Of a stretch of 57,302 nucleotides of DNA, positions 49,217-57,302 are shown in pieces. The DNA is from Puniceicoccaceae bacterium (lineage in GTDB: Bacteria; Verrucomicrobiota; Verrucomicrobiia; Opitutales; Coraliomargaritaceae): the NCBI GenBank assembly GCA_003331195.1, contig QOOZ01000049.1, positions 1 to 57,302 of the forward strand, given 5' to 3'. How positions within the stretch are numbered: position 1 is the stretch's first letter; each line of letters opens with the position of its first letter. The position numbers were made by a program, and so were the translations under genes. The notes beneath the pieces are model-generated. The model did no database searches. It saw only the letters and a list, made by a program, of their open reading frames with translations, and had not been told where the DNA came from.

Positions 49217-50515
49217 ATGTCCGAAGATATAAGCACCAAGCTACAACGAAATCGAGATGCGATTGACGCGATCGATCATCAGGTCGTCGACTTACTGAAC
49301 AAGCGTGTCGTGAGTGATGGTGGTGCCGATGAAGCGACAGTGCTTGCTAAGGTCGTCAAATTCAATCAAGGGCCTCTCTCCGATGCCACTTTGCAGGCGA
49401 TTTATTGGGCGCTCATGATCGCGGGACTCGATCCCGAAGCACAAGCGATTGAACCTAGCATCGTCGATGAGCTCGATCTTGAGATTGTTAACCTTCTGAA
49501 TCAACGCGTGAGGCACGCTGGTGAGATTGGGAAAATCAAGCATGCCAATGGTGCCGATTATTACGACCCTACGCGCGAGGCACAAGTGATGGCAAAGGTC
49601 TGCTCTCTCAACCCAGGCCCGATTAAAAACCCGACGATCCGATCTGTTTACCGGGAGGTGATCTCAGGGTCGATTGCCTTGGAGAAGAAGTTAGTGATTA
49701 CTTATCTTGGGCCCGAAGCGACCTACACGCATCAAGCAGCCATTTCTAACTTTGGCGTAAGTCTCGATTACCGCGCGAGCAAGACGATTCACGATGTCTT
49801 CAGCGAAGTGGAGTCGGGCGCTGCCGATTATGGAGTTGTGCCAATTGAAAATTCGACTGAAGGCGCTGTTTTCCATTCTATGGACATGCTGGTCGAGTCG
49901 AATTTGCATATTTGCTCTCAGGTTTACATGCCAATTGAGCATTGTTTGATTTCACAATCACCATTGGAGAAGATTGAAAAAGTTTGCTCCAAAGACCAAG
50001 CGCTCGGGCAATGCCGAGAATGGCTGCGTGCGAATCTGCCCGATGCGGAAATCGTCGATGTTGTCAGCACCGCAGAGGCTGTGCGAATTGCCGAAGAAAC
50101 GGAGGGTGTTGCCGCCGTGGCTAGTGCACTTTCGGCACAGCGCTACTGTGTTAAGATTCAAGAACGCGGTATTCAAGACCGTGACGATAACGTGACTCGC
50201 TTTTTAATTATAGGCAAAACGCACGCTAAACCGCTCGGCGATGGGCGGGATAAAACGAGCCTAGTTATTTCACTACACGACGAAGTCGGCGCATTAGAAA
50301 AGACCCTGCAAGCATTCGCCAAGCGTGGAATAAATTTAAGCAAAATTGAGTCTCGCCCCAGTCGTAAGAAGGCCTGGGACTATTACTTCTTTATCGATCT
50401 AGTCGGTCACTACGAGGACGAAGCAGTTCAAGCCGCACTCCAAGAGTTGAAAGGACATTGTCCGCTGGTCAAGTGGTTGGGCAGTTACCCAAATTTAGGC
50501 ATCTTGGATCTTTAG
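49217..50515 (+). CDS. pheA: Bifunctional chorismate mutase/prephenate dehydratase with duplicated mutase region
   Basis: 432 aa enzyme of phenylalanine synthesis. Two AroQ-like segments sit in tandem. Segment 1 (about 8-70) has IDHQVVDLLNKRV and EATVLAKVVKFNQGPL but lacks the intervening Lys and DPxRE box. Segment 2 (about 79-155) is complete: R97, K108, D117, R120 and E121 in YYDPTREAQVMAKV. Prephenate dehydratase follows (about 160-345: YLGPEATYTHQAA, PIENSTEGAV, VTRFLIIG) and an ACT domain (about 352-432, with the ESRP motif). The parallel AKV and GP blocks in both segments support internal duplication, with segment 1 now probably structural or regulatory. Confidence 0.94.
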   Translation: MSEDISTKLQRNRDAIDAIDHQVVDLLNKRVVSDGGADEATVLAKVVKFNQGPLSDATLQAIYWALMIAGLDPEAQAIEPSIVDELDLEIVNLLNQRVRHAGEIGKIKHANGADYYDPTREAQVMAKVCSLNPGPIKNPTIRSVYREVISGSIALEKKLVITYLGPEATYTHQAAISNFGVSLDYRASKTIHDVFSEVESGAADYGVVPIENSTEGAVFHSMDMLVESNLHICSQVYMPIEHCLISQSPLEKIEKVCSKDQALGQCREWLRANLPDAEIVDVVSTAEAVRIAEETEGVAAVASALSAQRYCVKIQERGIQDRDDNVTRFLIIGKTHAKPLGDGRDKTSLVISLHDEVGALEKTLQAFAKRGINLSKIESRPSRKKAWDYYFFIDLVGHYEDEAVQAALQELKGHCPLVKWLGSYPNLGILDL

Positions 50516-50594
50516 ACATCTCCGCAAGGAGGGAAATAGCTACAATGTCGACACTCACCTGCTAGATTACGTTGTGGCTCTACTGAAAATTAAA

Positions 50595-50639
50595 TTGTCA
50601 AATGCGTGGGAAAGTCCCAACCTGCGCGGCTTTTGACAA
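50595..50639 (+). other. Structured leader upstream of panD
   Basis: Outer stem TTGTCAAA/TTTGACAA (50595-50602 with 50632-50639). Inside it are GCG/CGC (50604-50606 with 50625-50627) and a TGGG-aaagt-CCCA hairpin (50607-50619). It ends 28 bases before the panD start and may be a cis-regulatory RNA. It does not match any riboswitch class I recognise. Confidence 0.45.
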
Positions 50640-50667
50640 ACTGATTATTCGCCTACATATTATTATA

Positions 50668-51057
50668 ATGCAAGTTTCGCTTCTAAAGTCTAAATTACTT
50701 CGTGCAGAAGTCACTGACCGTTCCCTTCATTACGAGGGGAGTCTCGCGATTGATTCTGCGCTGATGAAGCAGGTCGGTTTGATACCCTATGAAAAGATAC
50801 TCGTGGCCAACATCACCAATGGCGAGCGTCTAGAAACTTACGCAATCGAAGCGCCCAGTGGTTCGCATACTATTTCCCTCAACGGGGCGGCGGCGCATAA
50901 GGGGCAAGTCGGTGACTTGCTCGTCATCATGTCTTTCGCACAGTTCGAAGATGCTGAGGCCAGATCTTGGAAACCTAAAGTGCTCGTACTCGGCGATGGT
51001 AACAAGACAGTCACCCGCGCGGATAATGTATTGGTGGCTGAAGATGTCCTGATTTAG
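50668..51057 (+). CDS. panD: Aspartate 1-decarboxylase precursor
   Basis: Makes beta-alanine from aspartate for pantothenate synthesis. The ATG at 50668 gives 129 aa starting [15 protein letters not shown]. The self-cleavage site is E23-G24-S25, where S25 becomes the pyruvoyl cofactor. [20 protein letters not shown] and [19 protein letters not shown] match the family. The frame extension to 50602 is part of the structured leader and is not used. Confidence 0.95.
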   Translation: MQVSLLKSKLLRAEVTDRSLHYEGSLAIDSALMKQVGLIPYEKILVANITNGERLETYAIEAPSGSHTISLNGAAAHKGQVGDLLVIMSFAQFEDAEARSWKPKVLVLGDGNKTVTRADNVLVAEDVLI

Positions 51058-51157
51058 GCGGATCTCGTATTTTTGGTCATGTGCGAGTTTACTCGCAACC
51101 CCATTTGTGAGATTGCCGATATGCTAACCTGTAACAAACAACGGTGTAGACTTTATA

Positions 51158-51172
51158 TGAGAATGATTCTCT
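51158..51172 (+). promoter_or_regulatory. Fur-family 7-1-7 operator upstream of the third TonB-dependent receptor
   Basis: TGAGAAT-G-ATTCTCT is a near-perfect inverted repeat of the 7-1-7 type bound by Fur/Zur/PerR proteins. It lies 50 bases before the receptor start, and a Fur-family gene follows the receptor, so an autoregulated unit is likely. Confidence 0.7.
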
Positions 51173-51221
51173 TTAATCAAAATAGCTTGCGTTTGCACCT
51201 AGCCCATTTTTAAAAAGCTGC

Positions 51222-53213
51222 ATGATACTTAAATCAACACCAACCACACTTTTAATCGTGTCACTCTGCGCACAGATAGGCTTGTCTTCACAGATGGTCA
51301 ATTCAGCCGAAGAGCCTCTCGCTTTTGTGAATACTTTGCCGACAACGGTGGTCTCTGCCCAGCGTTTTTCTGAAGTGGACATGCAGATTGCCTCTCGCGT
51401 TCAATTGATCAATGCCGAGGACATCACAAATTCCGGCGCGACCGATCTAGTGCAGCTACTACGCAAGGAAGCGAATTTAAACTTTCGATCCACGTCTGGT
51501 AATTCAGCGCAGTCTGAAATTTCGATGGGAGGCTTTGGGGAAAATAGCGGGCAGCGTGTTCTCATTTTGTTAGATGGCCACCGCCTTAACACGGCAGATC
51601 TCGGCCAAATCAACTGGTTATCCATACCACTCGGCTTGATTAAATCGGTTGAGGTGATTCAAGGGGGTCAGTCCGCGCTTTATGGCAACAATGCAGTCGG
51701 TGGCGTGATCAAGATCAATACTCGACGTCCATCCGAAGAAATTTTTGGGCAGGTTCAGACGAGTCTGGGTAGCTTCGACAGCTACAACGGTCGCTTCGCC
51801 CTGACAGGTGCCGTGGGAGGGCTTGGATATTCTTTCCATGCTGAACATGACGAGACCGATGGCTACCGTGAAAATAGCCAATATAAGGCGAACGGTGCAG
51901 GACTTAAATTGGACTGGACGCCATCGGACAGGTTCACCGCATACGGTTCCTTGAATAGAGTCCGTGGCGAATATGGCCTTCCTGGGCCGCTTACACGTGC
52001 TGAGTTTAAGGCCGATCGGCAACAGTCCACTCAAATGGATAACAATGGGGACGAGGATGTTCTTTATCTGCGGGGTGGAGTTGGACTCAGTATCAGCGAC
52101 GAGCTCATGCTCTCTTTAGACGGCGGCTACACGGATCGTGAATTAAATTCTGAATACTATTACGATAACATTTTCTACCCCTATTACTATCTCGAGCAGA
52201 GCTATGAAATCTTTTCCTTCTCACCATCATTCACTTTCGAGAATGAACAGGTCAGCGTAATGTTCGGTGTCGATTATTACGACGACGTAGTGACGGCGAC
52301 ATCGAACGATCTATATTCAACTTCTGAATATGGCTACACGCGTGAGACCTTGGCGGCGTTCAGTTCGTTCGTATGGCGTATTTCTGAAGACTGGTCGCTC
52401 GCAGGATCCTTACGTGTCGAAGACACAGAAACCCGCGGGAATAATGCAGGGGTGGACTCTTTGGTGCTGGATGACGATGAATATGCCTGGTCGCTTGGCT
52501 TGATACGTTTTGTCGGGAATTCCAGTCGCATTTACGGTACGCTGCGACGCTTCTACCGCTATCCTGCAACTGATGAAGTCATTGATGTCTTTTCAGGGTC
52601 ACTACCTGTAATTAATTTTGAACTAGATCCTGAGACGGGGCACGAAGTCGAATTGGGCGGTGATACAGTTTACGGCGCGCTCACTTTGGGCGGGCGCATG
52701 TTTTACCAATCGATGAATGATGAGATCATTTATGATTCGTCTGTAGGAACGTTTGGAGCCAACGTAAACCTCGACGAAACGGAGCGCCTTGGTGCCGATT
52801 TGATTGCGAGTTACCAAATCAGTGAAACTATCGACGCCTCACTCACTTACACATGGTTGCATGCCGAGATTGCGACCGGTGCTTACGAAGGCTCCGAAGT
52901 GCCACTTGTTCCGAAGCATAAACTTCGCCTTCAACTCGAATACGATCCGTGGGATACGATGCGTTTGACCGCGGGTGCGAGCTATACGGATGATGTCCAT
53001 GTCGGTGGCGACTTTGCCAACACGAGTAATGATCTGGGGGGTTATCTTCTCTTAGACCTTGGGGTTTGCTATGCCTTGACCGATGATGTAGATTGTTATG
53101 CTACAGTTGATAATTTATTAGACAAAGAATACATCTCCACGGCCTTCGGACCAGACGCACTGTATCCTGGGGTCGGGCGTAGCGGCCGGGTGGGCTTGCT
53201 CTGGAAATTTTAG
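51222..53213 (+). CDS. TonB-dependent receptor (BtuB/metal-receptor type)
   Basis: 663 aa outer-membrane receptor. The signal peptide spans about 1-28. TTVVSAQRF is a TonB-box-like region. The plug holds VQLINAEDITNSGATDLVQLLR, GGFGENSGQRVLILLDGHRLN and VEVIQGGQSALYGNNAVGGVIKINT. The barrel ends VGLLWKF with a terminal Phe. Its size and plug resemble BtuB/ZnuD-type receptors more than siderophore receptors. It has a Fur-family operator upstream and a Fur-family gene six bases downstream. The cargo is probably a metal or metal complex (iron, zinc, haem or cobalamin). Confidence 0.9.
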   Translation: MILKSTPTTLLIVSLCAQIGLSSQMVNSAEEPLAFVNTLPTTVVSAQRFSEVDMQIASRVQLINAEDITNSGATDLVQLLRKEANLNFRSTSGNSAQSEISMGGFGENSGQRVLILLDGHRLNTADLGQINWLSIPLGLIKSVEVIQGGQSALYGNNAVGGVIKINTRRPSEEIFGQVQTSLGSFDSYNGRFALTGAVGGLGYSFHAEHDETDGYRENSQYKANGAGLKLDWTPSDRFTAYGSLNRVRGEYGLPGPLTRAEFKADRQQSTQMDNNGDEDVLYLRGGVGLSISDELMLSLDGGYTDRELNSEYYYDNIFYPYYYLEQSYEIFSFSPSFTFENEQVSVMFGVDYYDDVVTATSNDLYSTSEYGYTRETLAAFSSFVWRISEDWSLAGSLRVEDTETRGNNAGVDSLVLDDDEYAWSLGLIRFVGNSSRIYGTLRRFYRYPATDEVIDVFSGSLPVINFELDPETGHEVELGGDTVYGALTLGGRMFYQSMNDEIIYDSSVGTFGANVNLDETERLGADLIASYQISETIDASLTYTWLHAEIATGAYEGSEVPLVPKHKLRLQLEYDPWDTMRLTAGASYTDDVHVGGDFANTSNDLGGYLLLDLGVCYALTDDVDCYATVDNLLDKEYISTAFGPDALYPGVGRSGRVGLLWKF

Positions 53214-53219
53214 ATATCT

Positions 53220-53585
53220 ATGATTCAAACTCGTCAACGCGAGGTCATCTTAGAAGTCCTGCATGAAGCAGGACGACCTCTGACGCGTGTGGAGATTTTG
53301 CAGCTCGGGCGTCAACAAATTGATCGTCTCGGTTCCGCTACCGTGGATCGGGCTATCCGCGAAATGACAGACGAGTTTTGTATCATAGGTGTCGAATTTC
53401 CTGGTCAACCAAAACGCTACGAGCTACCTGCAGAGTCCGAGCATCCGCACTTTGTTTGCCGAGTATGCGAGAGAGTCTTCGACTTACCGATTACGATGGA
53501 GTTGCCTGAAATCAAAGCTCCCGAGGGCTTCGATATTCAAGGAGGCGAAGTAATTTACTCGGGGACTTGTCCTGATTGTCGGTGA
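53220..53585 (+). CDS. Fur-family metalloregulator
   Basis: 121 aa, short for the family. The winged-helix DNA-binding part is TRQREVILEVL to PKRYELP (about 4-76) and the dimerisation part is ESEHPHFVCRVCERVF to YSGTCPDCR. Two CxxC pairs (C-R-V-C and C-P-D-C) form the structural zinc site. Only HPH remains of the usual His-rich regulatory site, so the sensed metal is uncertain (Zur-, Fur- or PerR-like). It lies 6 bases after the receptor and is probably co-transcribed with it. Confidence 0.88.
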   Translation: MIQTRQREVILEVLHEAGRPLTRVEILQLGRQQIDRLGSATVDRAIREMTDEFCIIGVEFPGQPKRYELPAESEHPHFVCRVCERVFDLPITMELPEIKAPEGFDIQGGEVIYSGTCPDCR

Positions 53586-53635
53586 TTTTAATTTAGAATT
53601 GCTAACACCGCAGTATAAGCGACTGTGAGTTTCCA

Positions 53636-55678
53636 TTGTTAAGTCTAAAGACCATTCTCCTTTTCTGTTCGGTGAGCATTTTTTTCTCCTGCGCTAATTC
53701 AAGCGCCAGAGGTGCTATTGATGATGTAGTCAAGGTAGACGGTGATCTGAGCTTACTGGCTGTAAGTAATGATATTTATGAGCTTCATTTGAATGCACCG
53801 AAGGGCGAAGGGATTGTCATGTTTAATTTCTGTCAGGGTCCTATTGATTTATCTCGTTTCACGCATGCCGCCGTAGACTTACAAAACCTCTCTAATGCAC
53901 GATTGGATGTCCGAATGATGGCGACTAGCGAGGCGGTTAAGAATGACCGTTATGCTTCCGGGCGTTTTCTGCTTCAGCCGGCAGAGGCAGAAGAGTTAAA
54001 GGTTTTATTGAATCGGAAATATTTCCCTGAGGAAAGTGCGTGGCGTGAGACTTTCGGGCGCATCCGTGGTCTGCCCGGTGGACACTTTAGCAATTGGCGC
54101 TATTTGGATACTTCAAATGTGAGGATAGTTAGGCTAAAGATTACTTGGGATGACTTGCCCTCGGGGGAGGGCAAGCTACTAGTATCTAAGCCTTGTGGGA
54201 GTGGTGCCTATACTAGCGATTCGCTTACGCCCGATGATTTACCGCAGCCGTTGTTGGATACGATGGGTCAACTGATTGATCAAGAGTGGGACGGACGTGT
54301 TAACAGTGTTTCTGAGTTAGCTGCCGATGGAGCCCGCGACTTGGCTGAGTTTACGAACCATCCTGTTATGGCTGGCCTCACTGAATATGGTGGTTGGAAA
54401 GGTGGCCCACGTTTCGATGCGACGGGGCACTTCTATACCAAAAAAGTCGACGGTAAGTGGTGGTTTGTTGATCCTGAGGGCTATCTCTTCTGGTCGCTGG
54501 GAGTGACGGGAGTCGGTGGTGGTGCAGTGACACCTGTTAAAGGGCGTGAGCGCTTTTTCCCAGATCTGAGTAATGACGATTTTTGGCGTGTGGAAAATTT
54601 GAGCCATGGGTATGATTTCACTCTTGGGAATTTGTATCGCAAATATGGCGAAGGCTGGGAAGAAGCGAATCAGCAGGTGACTTTTGGACGCATGCGCTCC
54701 TGGGGTCTGAACACAGCTGGGGCTTGGTCGGTTAAGTCAGTTCTTGGCCATGGAAAAGTCCCCTACACAATCATCATTCACCCGAACTTACAGGTTCTTG
54801 GTGGGCTCGAGAAAATTCCGGATCCATTCTCGCTGGTATTTCGAAAAAGTTTACTGGAAGAGTTAGAGACTGCGGCAACGCTATATTCGGGTGACGCTTG
54901 GAACTTGGGTGTTTTCATTGATAATGAGTTGTCTTGGGGAAAGGGGACTCAAGTTGCGCGCGAAGTGATCGACCTCAAGATTTCGGTCCCAGCAAAAAAA
55001 GCCATGGTGGATATGTTGGCTAAAAAATACGGTGGGATTGAATCACTCAACAGGGCTTGGAGAACTGATTTTGAGAACTTTGATTCTATTCGTAGCCTTG
55101 CCGTTGGCGCAGCGAATGATGCCTACCACCATGATCTTGAACTCTATGTAAATTTCCATGCGGAAACGTATTTTGCATATTGTGCTGCGGTCTTAGAGGA
55201 ACACTTTCCGGGGCATCTATATCTTGGTTGTCGTTTCCATGGCAGTATTTATGATCGCAAGAACGTACTCTTGCAGAATGCCGCCTCTCGTTACGTCGAT
55301 GTGATGAGCTATAATATCTATAAAAATTCGATCCATGATATTGTGACTGATCAAGAGGTCGATCGTCCCATTTTGATCGGTGAATTTCACTTCGGCACTG
55401 GTTCGCACGGTGTTTGGGGTTCTGGTTTGGTCGCCTGCAATTCACTGGAACATCAGGCAGAGCTCTATCAATTGTATGTTACAGAGGCCGTTGAGCATCC
55501 TAGCTTTGTTGGTGCGCATTGGTTTAAGTGGGCGGATCATCCGACGACCGGTCGATACGATGGCGAGAATTACCGTATTGGTTTCGTGAGCATCGTGGAT
55601 CGTGTTTACGAGACGCTTACAGACGCGATTCAGAATACCGCCAATCAGATGTATCCTCTCCGCCACTCAAGCGAATGA
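53636..55678 (+). CDS. GH50-like beta-agarase lipoprotein
   Basis: 680 aa. A TTG start gives a lipoprotein signal with lipobox FFSC (C19). An N-terminal beta-sandwich (about 30-190) is followed by a GH-A clan TIM barrel (about 245-665). The likely catalytic acids are E431 in FIDNELSWG and E583 in GEFHFGTGSHG, in the positions expected for the acid/base and nucleophile of GH50 exo-beta-agarases. KKVDGKWWFVDPEGYLFWSLG is typical. It would cut agar or related red-algal galactans. A GPH sugar transporter follows 47 bases later. GH42-like specificity cannot be excluded. Confidence 0.85.
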   Translation: MLSLKTILLFCSVSIFFSCANSSARGAIDDVVKVDGDLSLLAVSNDIYELHLNAPKGEGIVMFNFCQGPIDLSRFTHAAVDLQNLSNARLDVRMMATSEAVKNDRYASGRFLLQPAEAEELKVLLNRKYFPEESAWRETFGRIRGLPGGHFSNWRYLDTSNVRIVRLKITWDDLPSGEGKLLVSKPCGSGAYTSDSLTPDDLPQPLLDTMGQLIDQEWDGRVNSVSELAADGARDLAEFTNHPVMAGLTEYGGWKGGPRFDATGHFYTKKVDGKWWFVDPEGYLFWSLGVTGVGGGAVTPVKGRERFFPDLSNDDFWRVENLSHGYDFTLGNLYRKYGEGWEEANQQVTFGRMRSWGLNTAGAWSVKSVLGHGKVPYTIIIHPNLQVLGGLEKIPDPFSLVFRKSLLEELETAATLYSGDAWNLGVFIDNELSWGKGTQVAREVIDLKISVPAKKAMVDMLAKKYGGIESLNRAWRTDFENFDSIRSLAVGAANDAYHHDLELYVNFHAETYFAYCAAVLEEHFPGHLYLGCRFHGSIYDRKNVLLQNAASRYVDVMSYNIYKNSIHDIVTDQEVDRPILIGEFHFGTGSHGVWGSGLVACNSLEHQAELYQLYVTEAVEHPSFVGAHWFKWADHPTTGRYDGENYRIGFVSIVDRVYETLTDAIQNTANQMYPLRHSSE

Positions 55679-55725
55679 TTTTGGCATCAAATTCGATTCA
55701 TTACCCCCAGAAATAAAAATACTCC

Positions 55726-57231
55726 ATGAAGGATCCCAATACTTTAGATGATAATGAGAGGGAGGCGCAGGCTTCAAATTTGGATTCAGAAAGCAGCGCT
55801 AGCACCGAAGCATCGGAGGGTCGTCAGGAGGTTCAGGTCGTTCCTCTACGAGAAAAGATCTTGGTCGGCATGGGCGGGATGACCATGTTTCATGGTAACA
55901 CGACCGTGAAAGCGACGGCTATGCCCTTTTTCAATATGATTCTTGGCGTTAACCCCGCGCTGCTTGGCCTTGCCTTAGCGATTCCCCGAATTTGGGATGC
56001 GCTGACTGACCCAATTATGGGGCGTATTTCCGATCGGTTTCACTCGAATTTAGGCCGACGTCGTCCATTTATCATTCTGGGTTCGATTCTTATGGGATTG
56101 TCTTTCGGTATGATTTGGATGGTACCGACGAGTTGGAGTGAAGGTGGTATCATGGCATGGTTTTTGATTGGTTCGCTGATTTTTTATACCTGTTTTACGG
56201 TTTTTTCGGTTCCCTTTACCAGTCTTACGTATGAGCTGACACCAAACTATAATGAGCGGACTACGGTGATGGGACACGTTACTCTGTGGACTAAGGTCTC
56301 TGAGTTTACTTACCAAGGTTTAATTCCTGTTGCAGGGATGCTCGTGACCTGGGGAATCTTCGGCACGCAGGTTGATTCGATTCGTGCGGTTATGTGGGGG
56401 GTCGCGATTCTCATGATTATGCTTTTTGGTTTGATGCCTGGGCTTTTCGGAAAAGAGCGCTACTACAAAGCTAAGGTTATAGGAGAGAAAGTGCATGAAG
56501 TAGCGGGCTTTTGGAAGACTGTTGGCCAAACGTTTAGCAATAAAGCCTTTGCGGTTTTGATCACCCTTACACTGTTACAGATTATTGCGGGCTTCTTCGG
56601 GAGCACTCTTGATTACTACCTACTTGTTTACTACATGTTCGATGGGGACATAGTAGTTGGTTCGCTCTGGAAGTGGTATCTCTCTATGTCTTACGCGGTT
56701 TGTGGCTTTGTTGGGATTCCTGTGATGCTTTGGTTTAGTAAGCGCACCAGTAAGCTAATTACTCTGCGCACAGTGTACGTTTTGGTCATTATCAACGGGG
56801 TGATCCGCTGGTTTGTTTATAATCCTGGATTGCACCAGTTCATCTTCTTCGATGCCATTTTTGGCTCACTCTATTGGATTGCTGTTGGCACTGTTATGCA
56901 GTCAATGATGGCGGATGTCTGCGATGATGACGAATTGAAACACGGTGACCGGCGTGAAGGTATGTTTGCCGCCGTTTTTGGTTGGGTGAGTAAGGCCGCG
57001 ATCTCCGCAAGTATGCTTATTGGTGGTGTCTCACTAGTGATGGTCGGTTTTGATGCGGATCTTGGTGGTAATCAAACCGAGAGCACTTTCTTGGGCATGC
57101 GTATGGTGATGGTGCTTGGCGGTATGATTCCCAATGCAATTGCTCTTGGCTTACTGACGCTATACCCGATCACTAAGGCAAGAGCCGAGCAAACTCGTCG
57201 TGCCTTAGAAGAACGTCGCGGAACTGTCTGA
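55726..57231 (+). CDS. GPH-family (MFS) sugar:cation symporter
   Basis: 501 aa inner-membrane transporter with about 12 helices. An acidic, Ser-rich cytoplasmic N-terminus (about 1-45) precedes the first helix. IPRIWDALTDPIMGRISDRFHSNLGRRRPF is the glycoside-pentoside-hexuronide signature, and MADVCDDDELKHGDRREGMFAAVFGW is the second diagnostic loop. It likely imports the sugar released by the upstream agarase-like enzyme together with Na+ or H+. It is in the same orientation and probably the same transcript. Confidence 0.9.
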   Translation: MKDPNTLDDNEREAQASNLDSESSASTEASEGRQEVQVVPLREKILVGMGGMTMFHGNTTVKATAMPFFNMILGVNPALLGLALAIPRIWDALTDPIMGRISDRFHSNLGRRRPFIILGSILMGLSFGMIWMVPTSWSEGGIMAWFLIGSLIFYTCFTVFSVPFTSLTYELTPNYNERTTVMGHVTLWTKVSEFTYQGLIPVAGMLVTWGIFGTQVDSIRAVMWGVAILMIMLFGLMPGLFGKERYYKAKVIGEKVHEVAGFWKTVGQTFSNKAFAVLITLTLLQIIAGFFGSTLDYYLLVYYMFDGDIVVGSLWKWYLSMSYAVCGFVGIPVMLWFSKRTSKLITLRTVYVLVIINGVIRWFVYNPGLHQFIFFDAIFGSLYWIAVGTVMQSMMADVCDDDELKHGDRREGMFAAVFGWVSKAAISASMLIGGVSLVMVGFDADLGGNQTESTFLGMRMVMVLGGMIPNAIALGLLTLYPITKARAEQTRRALEERRGTV

Positions 57232-57302
57232 TCCAGGTCAGGTTATTATTTATATAAAATATGGTTACTTTTAAAATTATGAGAAAATTACCCCTAATGA
57301 AT

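Noticed and set aside
50606..50617. GGGAAAGTCC resembling the RNase P RNA signature
   Set aside because: Only this short block matches; the surrounding 300-400 nt of an RNase P RNA are absent.

Overview
The window looks like chromosomal DNA of a marine Verrucomicrobiota bacterium, most likely Opitutae (Puniceicoccales, near Coraliomargarita or Lentimonas). This is inferred from gene content, not from a marker-gene search. The pointers are a secreted sulfatase with a calcium-loop C-terminus, a ThuA / Tat-exported Gfo-Idh-MocA / DUF1080 cluster, a GH50-like agarase beside a GPH-type sugar transporter, a Gram-negative envelope set (BamD, LptE, TonB-dependent receptors), and generally weak Shine-Dalgarno sequences. 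There are no rRNA genes, CRISPR arrays, transposases or integrases.

Layout. 0.2-2.9 kb: secreted sulfatase. 3.1-12.7 kb: housekeeping genes (nitrilase-family amidase, rpe-hemL-nadE on the minus strand, maf, a TonB-like protein, an RluA-type pseudouridine synthase, typA). 12.9-16.3 kb: ligA, tRNA-Glu(UUC), purC. 16.3-19.7 kb: a membrane protein plus an unusual metallophosphoesterase, then an AT-rich C-type-lectin gene followed by what looks like the last 23 nt of a tmRNA or tRNA gene. 19.7-25.5 kb: a minus-strand unit with a Fur-box-like site, a siderophore-type TonB-dependent receptor, a PhnD-type lipoprotein, a PhnC-type ATPase, a PhnE-type permease and an SDR enzyme. 25.6-29.6 kb: rpmF-plsX-fabH-bamD-lptE, joining fatty-acid initiation to outer-membrane assembly. 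29.7-36.7 kb: elbB, a large SWIM-SNF2 helicase, apbE, an Agl23-like membrane protein and a GT2 glycosyltransferase. 36.8-40.4 kb: ThuA, Gfo/Idh/MocA and DUF1080 sugar-catabolic genes. 40.5-43.7 kb: a MYG1-family hydrolase and a second TonB-dependent receptor preceded by a clear TPP riboswitch. 43.8-51.1 kb: a small Met/Gly-rich lipoprotein, a coiled-coil membrane protein, pgi, ilvD, scpB, pheA with a duplicated chorismate-mutase region, and panD with a structured leader. 51.2-53.6 kb: a third TonB-dependent receptor with a Fur-family 7-1-7 palindrome upstream and a Fur-family regulator directly downstream. 53.6-57.2 kb: GH50-like agarase and GPH transporter.

How the parts fit. Outer-membrane uptake is a recurring theme: three TonB-dependent receptors each carry a different control signal (Fur-like box with an ABC transporter, TPP riboswitch, Fur-family box with a dedicated regulator), and there is one TonB-like energiser. 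A second theme is polysaccharide use (sulfatase, agarase, sugar importer, 3-keto-sugar genes). The most unusual single-gene observations are a LigA lacking all four zinc-finger cysteines, the tandem chorismate-mutase region in PheA, and a metallophosphoesterase missing several metal ligands.
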